This document shows positions 12,054 through 23,000 of a stretch of DNA of 64,000 nt, in pieces. The DNA is from Brachionus koreanus. Its lineage: Eukaryota > Rotifera > Eurotatoria > Ploima > Brachionidae. Numbering within the stretch: the stretch's first letter is position 1; each line of letters starts with the position of its first letter. The notes under the pieces are model-generated. The model saw nothing but the letters and a program-made list of their open reading frames with translations, was not told the DNA's origin and ran no database searches. The stretch spans positions 1,361,102-1,425,101 of the forward strand of contig PJRA01000272.1 of assembly GCA_016987375.1 (NCBI GenBank), written 5' to 3'. Made by a program: the position numbers and the translations under genes.

Positions 12054-12278
12054 ACTTATTGATTTTGAATTTAAAACCATTGATCAAAATTTATTAAATC
12101 TTAATTTAAAAAAAAGAATTTAAATTCCTAATTATTTATTTACATTTTCGAAATTTCGACATTTTTTAAAAAAAATATTGATTGATATACGATTAAAATT
12201 TCCGCTTGTTTTCAAAATCTTTTTTTTTGAAGATTTAATAAATTTTGATCAATGGTTTTAAATTCAAAATCAATAAGT

Positions 12279-12350
12279 GGTTCTATGGTGTAACGGTTAG
12301 CACTCTGGACTTTGAATCCAGCGATCCGAGTTCAAATCTCGGTAGAACCT
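12279..12350 (+). tRNA. tRNA-Gln (anticodon UUG), right copy of inverted pair
   Basis: Complete cloverleaf identical to the other two copies, with anticodon loop ctttgaa and a T-run just downstream. Its 3' flank is the second copy of the duplicated DNA seen after the tRNA at 2535. Confidence 0.95.
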
Positions 12351-12645
12351 TCATTTTTTTATTTTCTTATTTTTACAATTTTAAAAAATTAAGTTTAAAA
12401 AATTTAGTTTAAAAAATTTGATTGAAAATTTTTTTATGTAAAAAATATAAATTTTAAATAAAAGTCAGTGCAGAGAAATGTTTCCTTAATCTTGATTTGT
12501 TTTTCCTTTGGTTCTTTAAGTCGGAGTCTCATCAATACATCTATCAAGAACAATTTTTAATAAGTTTTAATTTAAAATTTGTTCACAGTTTATTAAAACT
12601 TTTTATTCTAAAATGTAGATTTTTAAATAAACTCAAGGAAAAAAT
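12351..12645. repeat. Segmental duplication, copy B
   Basis: Matches 2607-2945 over its length. It keeps a closer copy than copy A does of the scrap resembling exon 2 of the unknown gene at 1.7 kb (gttctttaagtcggagtctc here). Confidence 0.7.
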
Positions 12646-13333
12646 TTAGAAAATTTTAGATAAAAAAAAACTTGAACAGAAACATGATTAATTGCTTAAA
12701 AATGACTTCAGTTAGTTCAAAATACATGGCTGATAATCCAAAAAAATACTAACCTTTAATATTATTATATATCAATGAAAATCAAAATTACAATTTTTAA
12801 TATGTAAAAAAATTAATTTTGTCAGTTTTTTTTGTTCTGTCAACATTTATAGTTATTTAAAACAAATTTAGATAAAAAAATATATTCTACCAAAGAAAAA
12901 AATTTATCAAACATTATTTGATTTTTAAATAATGTTTAATCAATATTAAAATTCGTCAACTTGTTATTTTTAAATTAAATTATCACTTTAATTATAAGTA
13001 ATTTTATAAAAATAACTTCAAAATGAAATAAACTTGAAGTCAATATTATTTCTTTGAGCAATAGCGTTTACTTAATACAACATTTTTCCAAATTCCTTAC
13101 ATTTTATTTTAGAGAACATTAAATAATTATATTTAATGACCAAATTTCAAAATATTCTATGTTCATAAATAAATAAATGTAGTATTAAAACAATATTTAC
13201 TTTGGTTAACTGATATTATAACTAGTCTTTTTCTCTTGTAGTTTTATGACATTTAACAACTCATTATTAAAATACCAGCTTTTAATATATAAAACTAGTT
13301 TGATCAACCTGTTCCTAAGTTCTAAAAGAATAA
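12646..13333. other. Intergenic, no gene seen
   Basis: AT-rich DNA holding the 5' flank of the metalloprotease gene. No repeat or exon recognised. Confidence 0.45.
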
Positions 13334-15883
13334 ATGTTTAATCAATATTTAATAATTTGTCTTGTTTCTCTCACTGTTACGTCGTTCTCTTTCAGGGAAA
13401 AAGGTAATATTTATGTATAAATTTTAAAAATCGTCAAATATGTCATAATAATTTTGCTTTTTTTTAATAAAAATTAAAATATTTAATTTTGACAGAAATC
13501 AATGATGGTGAAAAGAACAAAATCATTCGAGATTTAAAAATTGAAATAAATGAAAAGAAGTTTAACGGATTCTTTGCAGATTCAATAAAAATAAATTTTA
13601 AAACATCAGAATTTAATAAAACAATTGTTTTATTCAAAAGTAGTCGAGGATCCAAATTCCATCCATTATTAGAAGACACAATATTAAATGACCAGCATAA
13701 CGACAACATAAATGAGAACTTGAATTATTTAAGTGATAAAATAGCATTTTATCATGACCAAAATTATACTTGTTGCTTGACTTTAATAAAGAAATCTATG
13801 GATAAATCAAAAGCGGTAGATTAAACTTGAATTAAATGAAGATAAAATTTTTTAAAAAAATTTAGCTTGGTACATGTCATGGAAAAAAGAAATTCTATTC
13901 ATTTTTACCTGTAGATTTAGACACAAGAAGGCATAAAAGATCTAATTTAGAAAATCCTCATTTATTTATTGAAAGAGCAAAAAATCATGAGAATGTTTTT
14001 GATTTTATCAAAATTGATTCTGGTAATAAAAATTTATTTAATTTAAAAAAAATATTTAAAATTTTTTTCTGATTATAGAATTAAAAAATGAAATTTTCGA
14101 TTCTAAAAATTTAAAGTAATTTTTTGTTAAATAATTATTTATTTTTAATTTTTTTTTCAGAAATAAAGAAAATATTACCAATTATTTAATTGAAATACTT
14201 GTTGTTACAGATTATTCAGTTTATCAACTTTTTGAAAAAGTTACAAAAATAAACAATGAAAAAGCCTTATTAATTTATATGAAAATCTACTTTACTCAAT
14301 TAATAAATGAAGTTAATTTTAAGTATTTAAATTCATTTAATGATGACACAGAGCTCCGAATTTCAGTGAAGCTTAAAAACTTTTTATTCTCTACGGTTTT
14401 TAATTCAAAAGAAAAGAATAGAATATAATTTAAATTTTTTCTATTTTTAAGAAACCAAATGAATCAAAATGGTCGAATAGAAAGCGAGTAGGAATAAATG
14501 AAATTCCTTTTTATAAACAAAAAGAAGTCATTCTTGCTGATGATACTTTATTAGCTTTTTCTGAATTCATGATTAATACCAAGCTTAATTATACTTATGA
14601 CCATGCAGTTGGAATAACAAGCAAAGATTTGTGGAGTTCAGATCAATATTTAGGACCGGAAACAAGATCCATGACCTCTGGAATGGCTTATTTTGGTCGT
14701 ATTTGTTCACCAAAATACAAGTTTTCAATAATAGAAGATAACACTTTATTAAGAGGAACGATTGTAATATTTTCAAACTATGTATCTCATTTTTTTTCAT
14801 TTTTTAAATCAGACTTTGGCACATGAGATAGGTCATAATTTAGGCTCTGATCATGATGGAATAAAAGGGTTGTACAAAAGTTGTAAAGAAACTGATGGAT
14901 TTATTATGTCACCGATAGCTCTACCTACACTTAATGGAAACAAGTTTTCTAATTGTTCTATTGAAGCCATTAAAAATTACATGCTCAAAAATAGGTAAAA
15001 AGTAAAAAAAATATTTCTAACTATAATAAAGAATTTTTAATAAAGCGATTCACAATGTCTTTCTGAAGTTGATGATTTTTTAAAATTTGCCGAAATTGAA
15101 AATGTTGAAAATTCCAGTTTGGGCACTTTTTGGGACCTGGATGAACAATGCAAAACTGCTTTTGGAATAAATGCCTCATTTTGCAAAGTATTCAAAACAA
15201 AAATTTGTTTTTTCTAAATATATTTATTTGCTACCAGGATATTGGAGATAATTTGTGTCTAAATTTGTATTGTAGAGAAAATGATACTTTGGACTATTGT
15301 ACATCTGTAGGAGGAGCATTGCAAGGATCTATTTGTGACTCAGGAAAAACATGTGTTCATAGTGAGTGTGTTTCGGATAAAATATCAAGCAGCAATCAAA
15401 ATGAATGCTTATTTGGTGATGATGCAGTTATCAAAGATTATTTCACAAATGAAAGTTTTACATGTGAAAATTTTATTGAAAATATGATAATAAAAAGCAA
15501 CTTTAGTCAAAATGACTGTGTTAATAACGAATGGGTTAAAAGAAAGTGCTGTAGTACTTGCAAAATTTATAGGAAAATGACATGCTTCGATAAATATAGT
15601 AATTGTGATGAATTAAAGGACTATTGTGAGTTAAGTGATAATATTAAATTAAATTGCCCAAAAACTTGTGGTATTTGCTCAAGTATTTAAAGAAAATAAG
15701 AAATTTAGATAACTTTAATTTTTTAAAATTGCTTAAATAGCTAAAATTACATGCCAAAGTGATGAAAATTTGTGTAAAAATGGGGGAACTTGTATGAATA
15801 TAGGATCGAATAGCATAAAATCTTTTAAATGCGTTTGTAAAAATGAATATAGCGGTCAATATTGTGAAAAGAGTAAAATCTAA
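13334..15883 (+). CDS. Secreted ADAM/ADAMTS-type metalloprotease with ShK and EGF modules
   Basis: A predicted secreted zinc endopeptidase of family M12B, 680 residues. Exons are 13334-13403, 13496-13815, 13866-14022, 14079-14115, 14161-14395, 14452-14763, 14813-14994, 15046-15187, 15238-15682 and 15741-15883, and all phases agree. Residues 1-20 are a signal peptide (MFNQYLIICLVSLTVTSFSF). A pro-domain ends near a furin-like site RRHKR (151-155). The catalytic domain starts around IEILVVTDYS and contains HEIGHNLGSDHD (His381, Glu382, His385, His391), with the downstream Met turn FIMSP. A Cys-rich region follows (CKTAFGINASFC), then two ShK-like six-cysteine modules (about 500-630, the second ending CPKTCGICSS) and one EGF-like module (LCKNGGTC ... 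CKNEYSGQYC). No membrane segment is seen, so it acts outside the cell, perhaps on matrix or cuticle. Orthology to a named ADAM or ADAMTS is not claimed. The small 37-bp exon is supported by phase only. Confidence 0.85.
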
Positions 15884-16486
15884 ATGAAGTAGCCAAAAAT
15901 TTTCTTTAAAAATATCGATTTTGATATAAATTTTTAAATACTGTTATATAAGAAATAAAATTTACCAGCTATTTCATAATCCGATTTTTTGATATTTTTT
16001 AATTTTAAAATTTTACACAGAGATACTAAGCAAAGCATGTTTAATCAATCAAGTGTTATTAATATTAAAATTTTTGTAGAACTTTTTAGAAAAAAAAATG
16101 AGTTCAACATTAAATGATTAATCCTTCTGCAACAAAATTGATAATTTTAAACATTGTTAAAAACAAAATTATTGGCAAAATGAAAATAATTTTACATTTT
16201 TAGGCTTTTTGTGAAATATTTAAGAAATTTTTTAATATTTTTTGTTTATCAAATATTTTGAGAGTTTTTTTAATTTTCTGAAAAAATGCCCAAAAATCTA
16301 AAAATATGAAAAAATTTAAAAATAAAAAATTATTTTTATTTTGCAAAATTATCTTAAAATGTGAAGATTAGACATTTTAAAATTAATATTTTTATTTTTC
16401 TTATGATTTAAATTTTTAAAGTAATTGAAAATTTTTGGTGATCAATTTATTTTGAAAAAAAATTAAATTTTTTTAAATAACTTTAG

Positions 16487-16566
16487 AAAACCCGTGTATA
16501 CCAAATCCTTGTTCTTCTGACAAAAATTGCTATAAAATTGGAAAAAATGGTTATATATGCTCGTGA
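16487..16566 (+). CDS. Possible alternative last exon with a truncated EGF module
   Basis: After an AG at 16485-16486 an open stretch reads KNPCIPNPCSSDKNC...GYICS then stop. Its first two bases fit the phase left by exon 9 of the metalloprotease (ending 15682). It could therefore replace the normal EGF exon and give a shorter, five-cysteine end. It could equally be a degenerate second EGF exon. Phase and cysteine spacing are seen; use in a transcript is inference. Confidence 0.4.
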
Positions 16567-16763
16567 ACCACATATTTTTCTGAAACATTTATTTTTTAAA
16601 ACATTTTTTTTACTATAAGTATAAAGACAAACTTGCCGTCTTTACATTTAAGCCAACATCTCACGTTTTACTCTATTTTCTGGCATGTACTTGCTTTTTC
16701 ATTAAAAAAACACAAAAATAATAATCTAAATAAAAATATATTTAATTTAAAAAATTTTTTAAC

Positions 16764-18194
16764 ATGGGTCTTGCAGAACCTAAGAAAAAAGTAAAATATT
16801 CAATTGACCCTAATGCGCTCCATTGGGCAAACAGTAATTCTTTGAATTTATTCTTTGATTAATCAATTTAGTTAATTAGTTATTCAGATGAAGACAAATT
16901 TGGTAAGCGTTTGATGGAAAAGATGGGTTGGCAGAAAGGAAAAGGTTTAGGGGCGAATGAAGATGGAATGACAGAGCACATAAAAGTAAAATTCAAGTCA
17001 GATACCCAAGGCATTGGTTTCAAGAATGAATACGATAATGTCTGGCTGGATCATCAAGATGAATTTGAAAGTTTGCTTAGCAATTTATCGCAGAATTGCG
17101 CTAATAGCAGTGCAAAAAGTGAAAAGTCTGAAGAAGTTAAATCTTTAGAAGAACGCTCAAAAGAATCTAGAAGACTTCATTACAAAAAATTTGCCAAGTC
17201 CAAAGATTTATCAAGTGTGTCTGCAAATGACTTAAACTGTATCTTGGGAACACAAAAGCGAAAATTAAAAGCCTCTGAAGATTCTTCTAAGATCTCAAGC
17301 TCTGACAGTGAAGATGTCGATTCTTTCAGACCTTCATTTAGCCAGGTTGACAGCAAAAAAAATGAAAATGATAATGAAGATAAAGTAGAAGATAATTATG
17401 GAACGAAATTTAACACTAATAAGCTTTCAGTGCAAGATTATTTTGCCAACAAGATGGCATCAAAAATTAATACAGCTAAAAACAATTCATTCGAATCTTC
17501 AATTAGTTCTGATTTTAAAGACTCTAACGAAGAAATTGAATCAGAATCTAAAGATGTCAATGAAGAAAATTATGCTAAAAAGAAAAAAAAGAAAAACAAG
17601 CACAAAGATGATTTTGAATTGCAACAAAATAATGAAGAAGTGGAAAATTTAAACAGTGATAGAAGGAAAAATAATAAAATAGAAATTCCAGTTAATTTAG
17701 TTGAGATAAACGATAGTGAAGAAAACCTTACTGACGTTAAAATTAAAAAAAAGAAGAAAAAAAGTAAAAAATCGATTGAATCTGAAGGCTTCAACGTGTC
17801 TCTTACGGAACAAAAAACTATTATTGCTGAAAACGATGATTCTAAAGATCTAAATGGACTTGTCACTGATAGTTTAACAAATGAAACTGAAATGGATAAT
17901 AAAAATGAAACGAAAAAGAAAAAAAAATCCAAAACAAAAGATGAACAATTAAACGTAAGTCTAAATGAAGAAAGCAACCAAAAACCAAATGATTTAGATT
18001 CATTGGTAAAATCTTCATTTAAAGGTTCAAATTTATTGAGCATTTATGGTTATTCGGCATATTATATCAATTCTAATTTGGAAGAAGTAATTAACGAAAA
18101 AGTTAAACGACTAAATAGAAAGCGCTATTTAGTAAATAAAAAGCTTGAAATTGATGCCGATTATTATAAAAGTAGCAAAAAAATGAATGTTTAA
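16764..18194 (+). CDS. PINX1: PIN2/TERF1-interacting telomerase inhibitor 1 homologue (G-patch protein)
   Basis: A nucleolar G-patch protein. In the family it activates the helicase DHX15/Prp43 in rRNA maturation and, in vertebrates, inhibits telomerase. Two exons, 16764-16833 and 16888-18194, give 458 residues (human 328). The N terminus (WAN, then DKFGKRLMEKMGWQKGKGLG) is the PINX1-type G-patch, followed by EHIKVKFKSDTQGIGF and a conserved WLDHQDEFESLL. The extra length is a low-complexity middle of Ser/Asp/Glu stretches alternating with Lys clusters (KKKKKK), typical of nucleolar proteins. The C-terminal 40 residues (GYSAYYINSNLEEV) look folded and basic. The G-patch glycines are intact. 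The start is fixed by MGLAEPKKKVKYS, which aligns with the family N terminus. Confidence 0.92.
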
Positions 18195-20099
18195 ATAAAA
18201 TAATTATTTATTAAATTAACTTTTTATTTTTATTATATCTAAAATTATCTAAAGAAAAATACACACGCATCCTGATCATTCTCACTTTAACAAGAAGGGC
18301 TAAATTTTATTTACGAATTCACTTCTTTTTGCACTATATTTTTTTATGAACCATCATACTTTTTTTTATGTTCAGACAGCCAAACTAGTAGTAAAAAAAT
18401 ATTGATCGTTATTGATTTATTTTTTTTTATAAAGATAAAATAAAATAAATTTAATAAAAAAGAGAAATTTTCAAAAAAAAAAATAGTAGTCTTTTGTGAT
18501 GTGTAATAGCCCACAAGCTTAAATCACTACTCTTATTACCATTGCACATTCTTATTTAGTTTACTGTTTACCGTTCCTTGAAAGCTCTTATGAATTTTAT
18601 CTTTTGGCTTGTGAACTAGTTTATTGAGTTGGGACTCTGGTTTTTATTAAAAGACAGGTTTGAAAAGTATTTTTACTTCTTTTAGTGATTTATTAGTAAC
18701 AATAAGCACAAAATCATTAGGCTTAGTTTTTTAGAGACTAGATTTTTAATAATATACATGAAATAAAATTTTTTGGCATATTTCTGATATACATGTGAGT
18801 GATGAATATAAAAATTACTTTAAATTAATTAATAAACTACGGTGGCGGTACGGCAACAGTTTTTTAAGTAAATTAGTGAAAATCAGTGTAAATTATGCTA
18901 AATTTACGTGAATTTGCATAAAATTTTATAAAAATTCAAATCACCAAAAAAGATGATAAATTTTTTAGTATTTTTTCATTAAATTCTCTATTTAACTAAT
19001 AAAATATAGCAATATTCTTTTGATAAAAATGTTACGTAGATTTTTGCATCATAGCACCACTGTTATTAAAGTTTATAAAAAGTTTATAAATGCTAATACT
19101 CAATAAAAATTAATTAGATTATTTATTAATTTATTAAGACCAAATATTTTGAAACTTTTTAATAAAAAATATAGCTTAATAGAACCGAAATATTACACCA
19201 CTAAATTACTAATATTTAGCATATCAGACATAAGTAAATTGCTATTGAAAATAAGCAAAATGATACATAGGTTTTTAAAAAGTAAAAGATTTGACTTGAC
19301 TTGAATTTTTTTTTTTAAATCTTTTGACTTTGAGAAGAGTTTAAATTAATTTTTTTCCCATTTGCAGAAGTGTGCTAGTAAGTTGTATTTGAAAATCATA
19401 AATTCTACTACTTAAAAGCTCATAATAACTCTAGAGACTTTTTAAAAAAAAATTTTAAAGTCAAGTCTAAAGACTTTTTTATATTTTTGGCTTAATATAA
19501 TGAAAAGCTTTCATTTTGAAATGATTACTGAAATGGTTTTTAGGCAATATTTGGATAATTCAAGTGATACTGCATAAATTTCTATATGAGTTAAATATTT
19601 TTCTCTTGATCTTGAAGCTAGAAGAATTATATAATTTTAAAAACAGGAGGTAGAGAGCGGGGAGAAAAAAAATTGCTAGAAGTTGCAATAGAATTCATTA
19701 AAAAAGAACTTTTTTTAATAACATTCTAACTGTAATTAAATACAAACTAAACAAAAAATGATATTTCGTCAAAGTGTACATTCTAGCCTTTAGGCAGCCA
19801 GCTTCATCATCAGCACTCTCCTATTCAGTCCGTAATTAGTACCTATTTTTGCTTGTTTAAAATTTTACTATCAATAAAGCTAAGCCACTTAAAATTGGTT
19901 GAAGATTTATTCAATTCAATCCTTTTTATTTGGTCTAAATTGAAAAATACCAATGAAGAAAAAAAAAATTATTAGTACTGAGCATTTTGTTAACTTGGAT
20001 CTGAAAAGTTGGTGTAAAAAAATTGAGCCTTACTTGTATTAATGAATTAACTTTGAAACAATTTAAAATTTGAAGAAAAATTATTTTTGTATAGATAAA
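18195..20099. other. Intergenic, decayed repeats, no gene
   Basis: No exon recognised. A weak inverted repeat pairs about 19285-19325 (ttgacttgacttgaa) with 19455-19480 (aaagtcaagtctaaa), which may be a remnant of a small DNA transposon. Confidence 0.4.
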
Positions 20100-23000
20100 A
20101 TGAGACTTACCGAAAGAGAAATAGATTGTCTTTTAATTCACAATGCAGGTTTTTTAGCTCAAAAAAGATTAGCCAGAGGTTTGCAACTAAATTATCCAGA
20201 ATCAGTTGCTTTAATATCTGCTCAAGTAAAGCCTCTTTCGGCTTTTATTTCTTAATTAAATTTGTCAAATATCATTTAGATCTTAGAATTTGCTAGAGAT
20301 GGAAATTCCATTGATGAAGTTAGCGAAAAAGCTAAACAAATTATCGGTAGAAAAATGGTTCAGAGTGGTGTAAGCAAAATACTTAGAGAGCTATCTGTAT
20401 ATGCGACATTTTCTGATGGTCTAAAGAATGTAATTCCTCTCCTTTCATGATTGGATAAATTTTAAGAGTCTTTAATTTATTTAGGTATTCATTGAAAACC
20501 CTATTTGTACTGAATATGGAAATATTCAACTTGCTTTATTCGGAAGTCATTTGCCCATACCTGATTTATTCAGCAATCCAGAATCAAAAAATGAAACAGA
20601 TATTCAAATGATGGATGAAAATTCAGAGTTAAATACAGATGAAGTATATCCTGGTCAGATAATTCCATTCAAGTCAGATAATATGCCAAAAGAAAGCTTA
20701 GATGAGGGTGAAATAGACGAAAATCAAAACATGAATGAAGATGACGAAGTTCTAACAGACTATATTGAGATTAATAAAAATAAAGGACAAGTATCGCTAT
20801 TGAGTGTAACTAATCCAAGCAATGAAAAAATTAAAGTATTTTTTTTAATATTCTATTGATAAATAAATATCAATTTTTTTATTAGATTGGTAGTCATTTT
20901 AATCTGATTGAAGCCAATAAAGCTTTATTATTTGATCGGTCAATTGCTTTCGGAAAAAGACTGGTATCAATGATGTTTTTAGTCTTTCTAAGTTTTAATT
21001 TTATATTTTAAGAATATACCATCTGGTGATTGGATCGAATTTGAACCTAAGAGTACAAAGATTGTTCCTATAGTAAGAATAGCAGGCTTAAAGTGAGAAA
21101 ATTTGATTGTTGTAATTTCAAAATTAAATATTATATTCTTTTAGAATTATTAAAGGTGGTAATTTCCTGGTCGATGGCAAACTAAACGATGATTTACTCA
21201 AAAAGACGCTTAAAAAATTAAATAAAAAATCATTTTTGCATAAACACCAAGAGGTATTTTCAAGTTTACATTCAGATCTTATAATCTATAAAATTTTGCA
21301 AATAATTATATTTTTGAATCTTCTTTTCTTTATATCAGATATGCCTTTCATCTTTTGATAATAATGGATAAAAATCAAATTCTAGCAAAGAGGTTGTGGA
21401 TTGTTAGCTATATACAATGAGCTTATTTTTTTCCCAGCATTAAAGTGTGTTAAAATTGTTCCTTGTGTATTTGAAAATTTTCTCTTAGTCAATCTATGTG
21501 TGGGTCAAGTTGTTGATTTGAACTAAAAAAAAATAAAAATTAAGGATAAAGTCATGGATTAGTCTTCTATGAATATATAATAAAAAAATAATTGATAATC
21601 GAAATTGATATCAAAATTAGAATTGTTAAAATATATACTTTTAGATATTTTCATTTTGAAAATCTAAGTTTAGCTACAGCCAATCTTATTAGTTTCAGTT
21701 TAAATCCGAATTAACAAATTAAGCCAAAAAAATACTTTCAAAAAATGACTATTTTAAATTAATGATTCTCAATTTAATTTATCAAAATTAATAATTTATT
21801 TGATATTTTATTATAAATAGTTTTTTCAATTATTTGTTTATTTTTCTTATAATAACTGCACGCTTCTGAAATAAGTCAACATTTTGTTTAACGCTAGAAT
21901 TCAATCAATGAGTTTTATTTCTTTCTTCTAAGGAAAGAAATTATAAACCCAAACGCTGTGAAGAGAAAATGAAAAAAAAATTTCTATTATTTAGCACATT
22001 TTTATTTTTAATAGGAAAGAATTCGATCTAGAGAAATTTATGACAAAAATTTAGTAACTCAAAGATTACTTTAAAATTTTCAAATAGGGAAATTGATTAA
22101 TTTAGATGTTTCTTTGGTAATTTAATTATTTGGAGTTTATTCTTTCTTAAATTTTATTCTGAAAATATTTAAAATTTACATTAATCTTTTTGAAAAAAAA
22201 TTTAACACAAAAAAAAATATAATTGATATATTCTTAAACCTAATTTTAATCTTGTCCAAAGGAAATAATATTCAACGATGAAAATAAAAAAATAATTGAA
22301 AAATATTCGAAAATACCGAGAGATATTTATATAAAAAAATATGGACCAACAAGAGGCGATAAAGTAAATTTTTAAAGAATTTATTTTACAAAATTTTTTA
22401 AAATTTTTTATGTACCAGATCAAATTGGCAGACACTAATTTAATTATTGAACTGGAAAAAGATTTCACTATTTATGGTGACGAATTAACTTTTGGAATCG
22501 GAAAAGTATCAATTTAATTTTAATAAATTTATCTATTTTCTAATGGAATTTTTTTTTAAAGAATTTAAGAGAAGGCCTAGCACAAAGTATTAGTATGAGA
22601 AATGATGTTGCCCTGGATTCTGTAATTACTAACGTTGTGGTAGTTGATAGTGTGTCTGGTATTTTCAAAGCAGATATTGGAATCAAGGATGGAATGATTC
22701 AAGGAGTTGGCAAAGCTGGTAATCCTCACACTATGGACATTACTGCTGGAATGGTAGTTGGTGCAGGAACTGATGTAATCTGTGGTGAAGGATTAATTGT
22801 TACCGCTGGTGCTATTGACATTGGATCATCATTTTTTCAATCAAAATCAAACATTTTGTCGGCTCTAGGTTCTGGTATTACTACTATATTTGGTAAAAAA
22901 ATCTATTATTTGAATGAAAAAAATTTATTAATTTTTTTTAAAGGTGGAGGAACCGGATCTTTTGGGAGCTCGTCAACAAACTGTACACCAGGCCCAAATA

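Larger units (their letters stand above)
11982..12350. repeat. Perfect inverted repeat with tRNA-Gln genes in both arms
   Basis: Left arm 11982-12102 and right arm 12230-12350 are exact reverse complements over 121 bp: 72 bp of tRNA plus 49 bp of 5' flank. The spacer is about 127 bp. Similarity continues a few bases outward into the T-runs. Perfect identity in non-coding flank points to recent inverted duplication or ongoing gene conversion. Confidence 0.9.

Noticed and set aside
17570..18043. Minus-strand 157-codon frame
   Set aside because: Antisense shadow of the Lys/Ser-rich part of PINX1; low complexity with no family motif.
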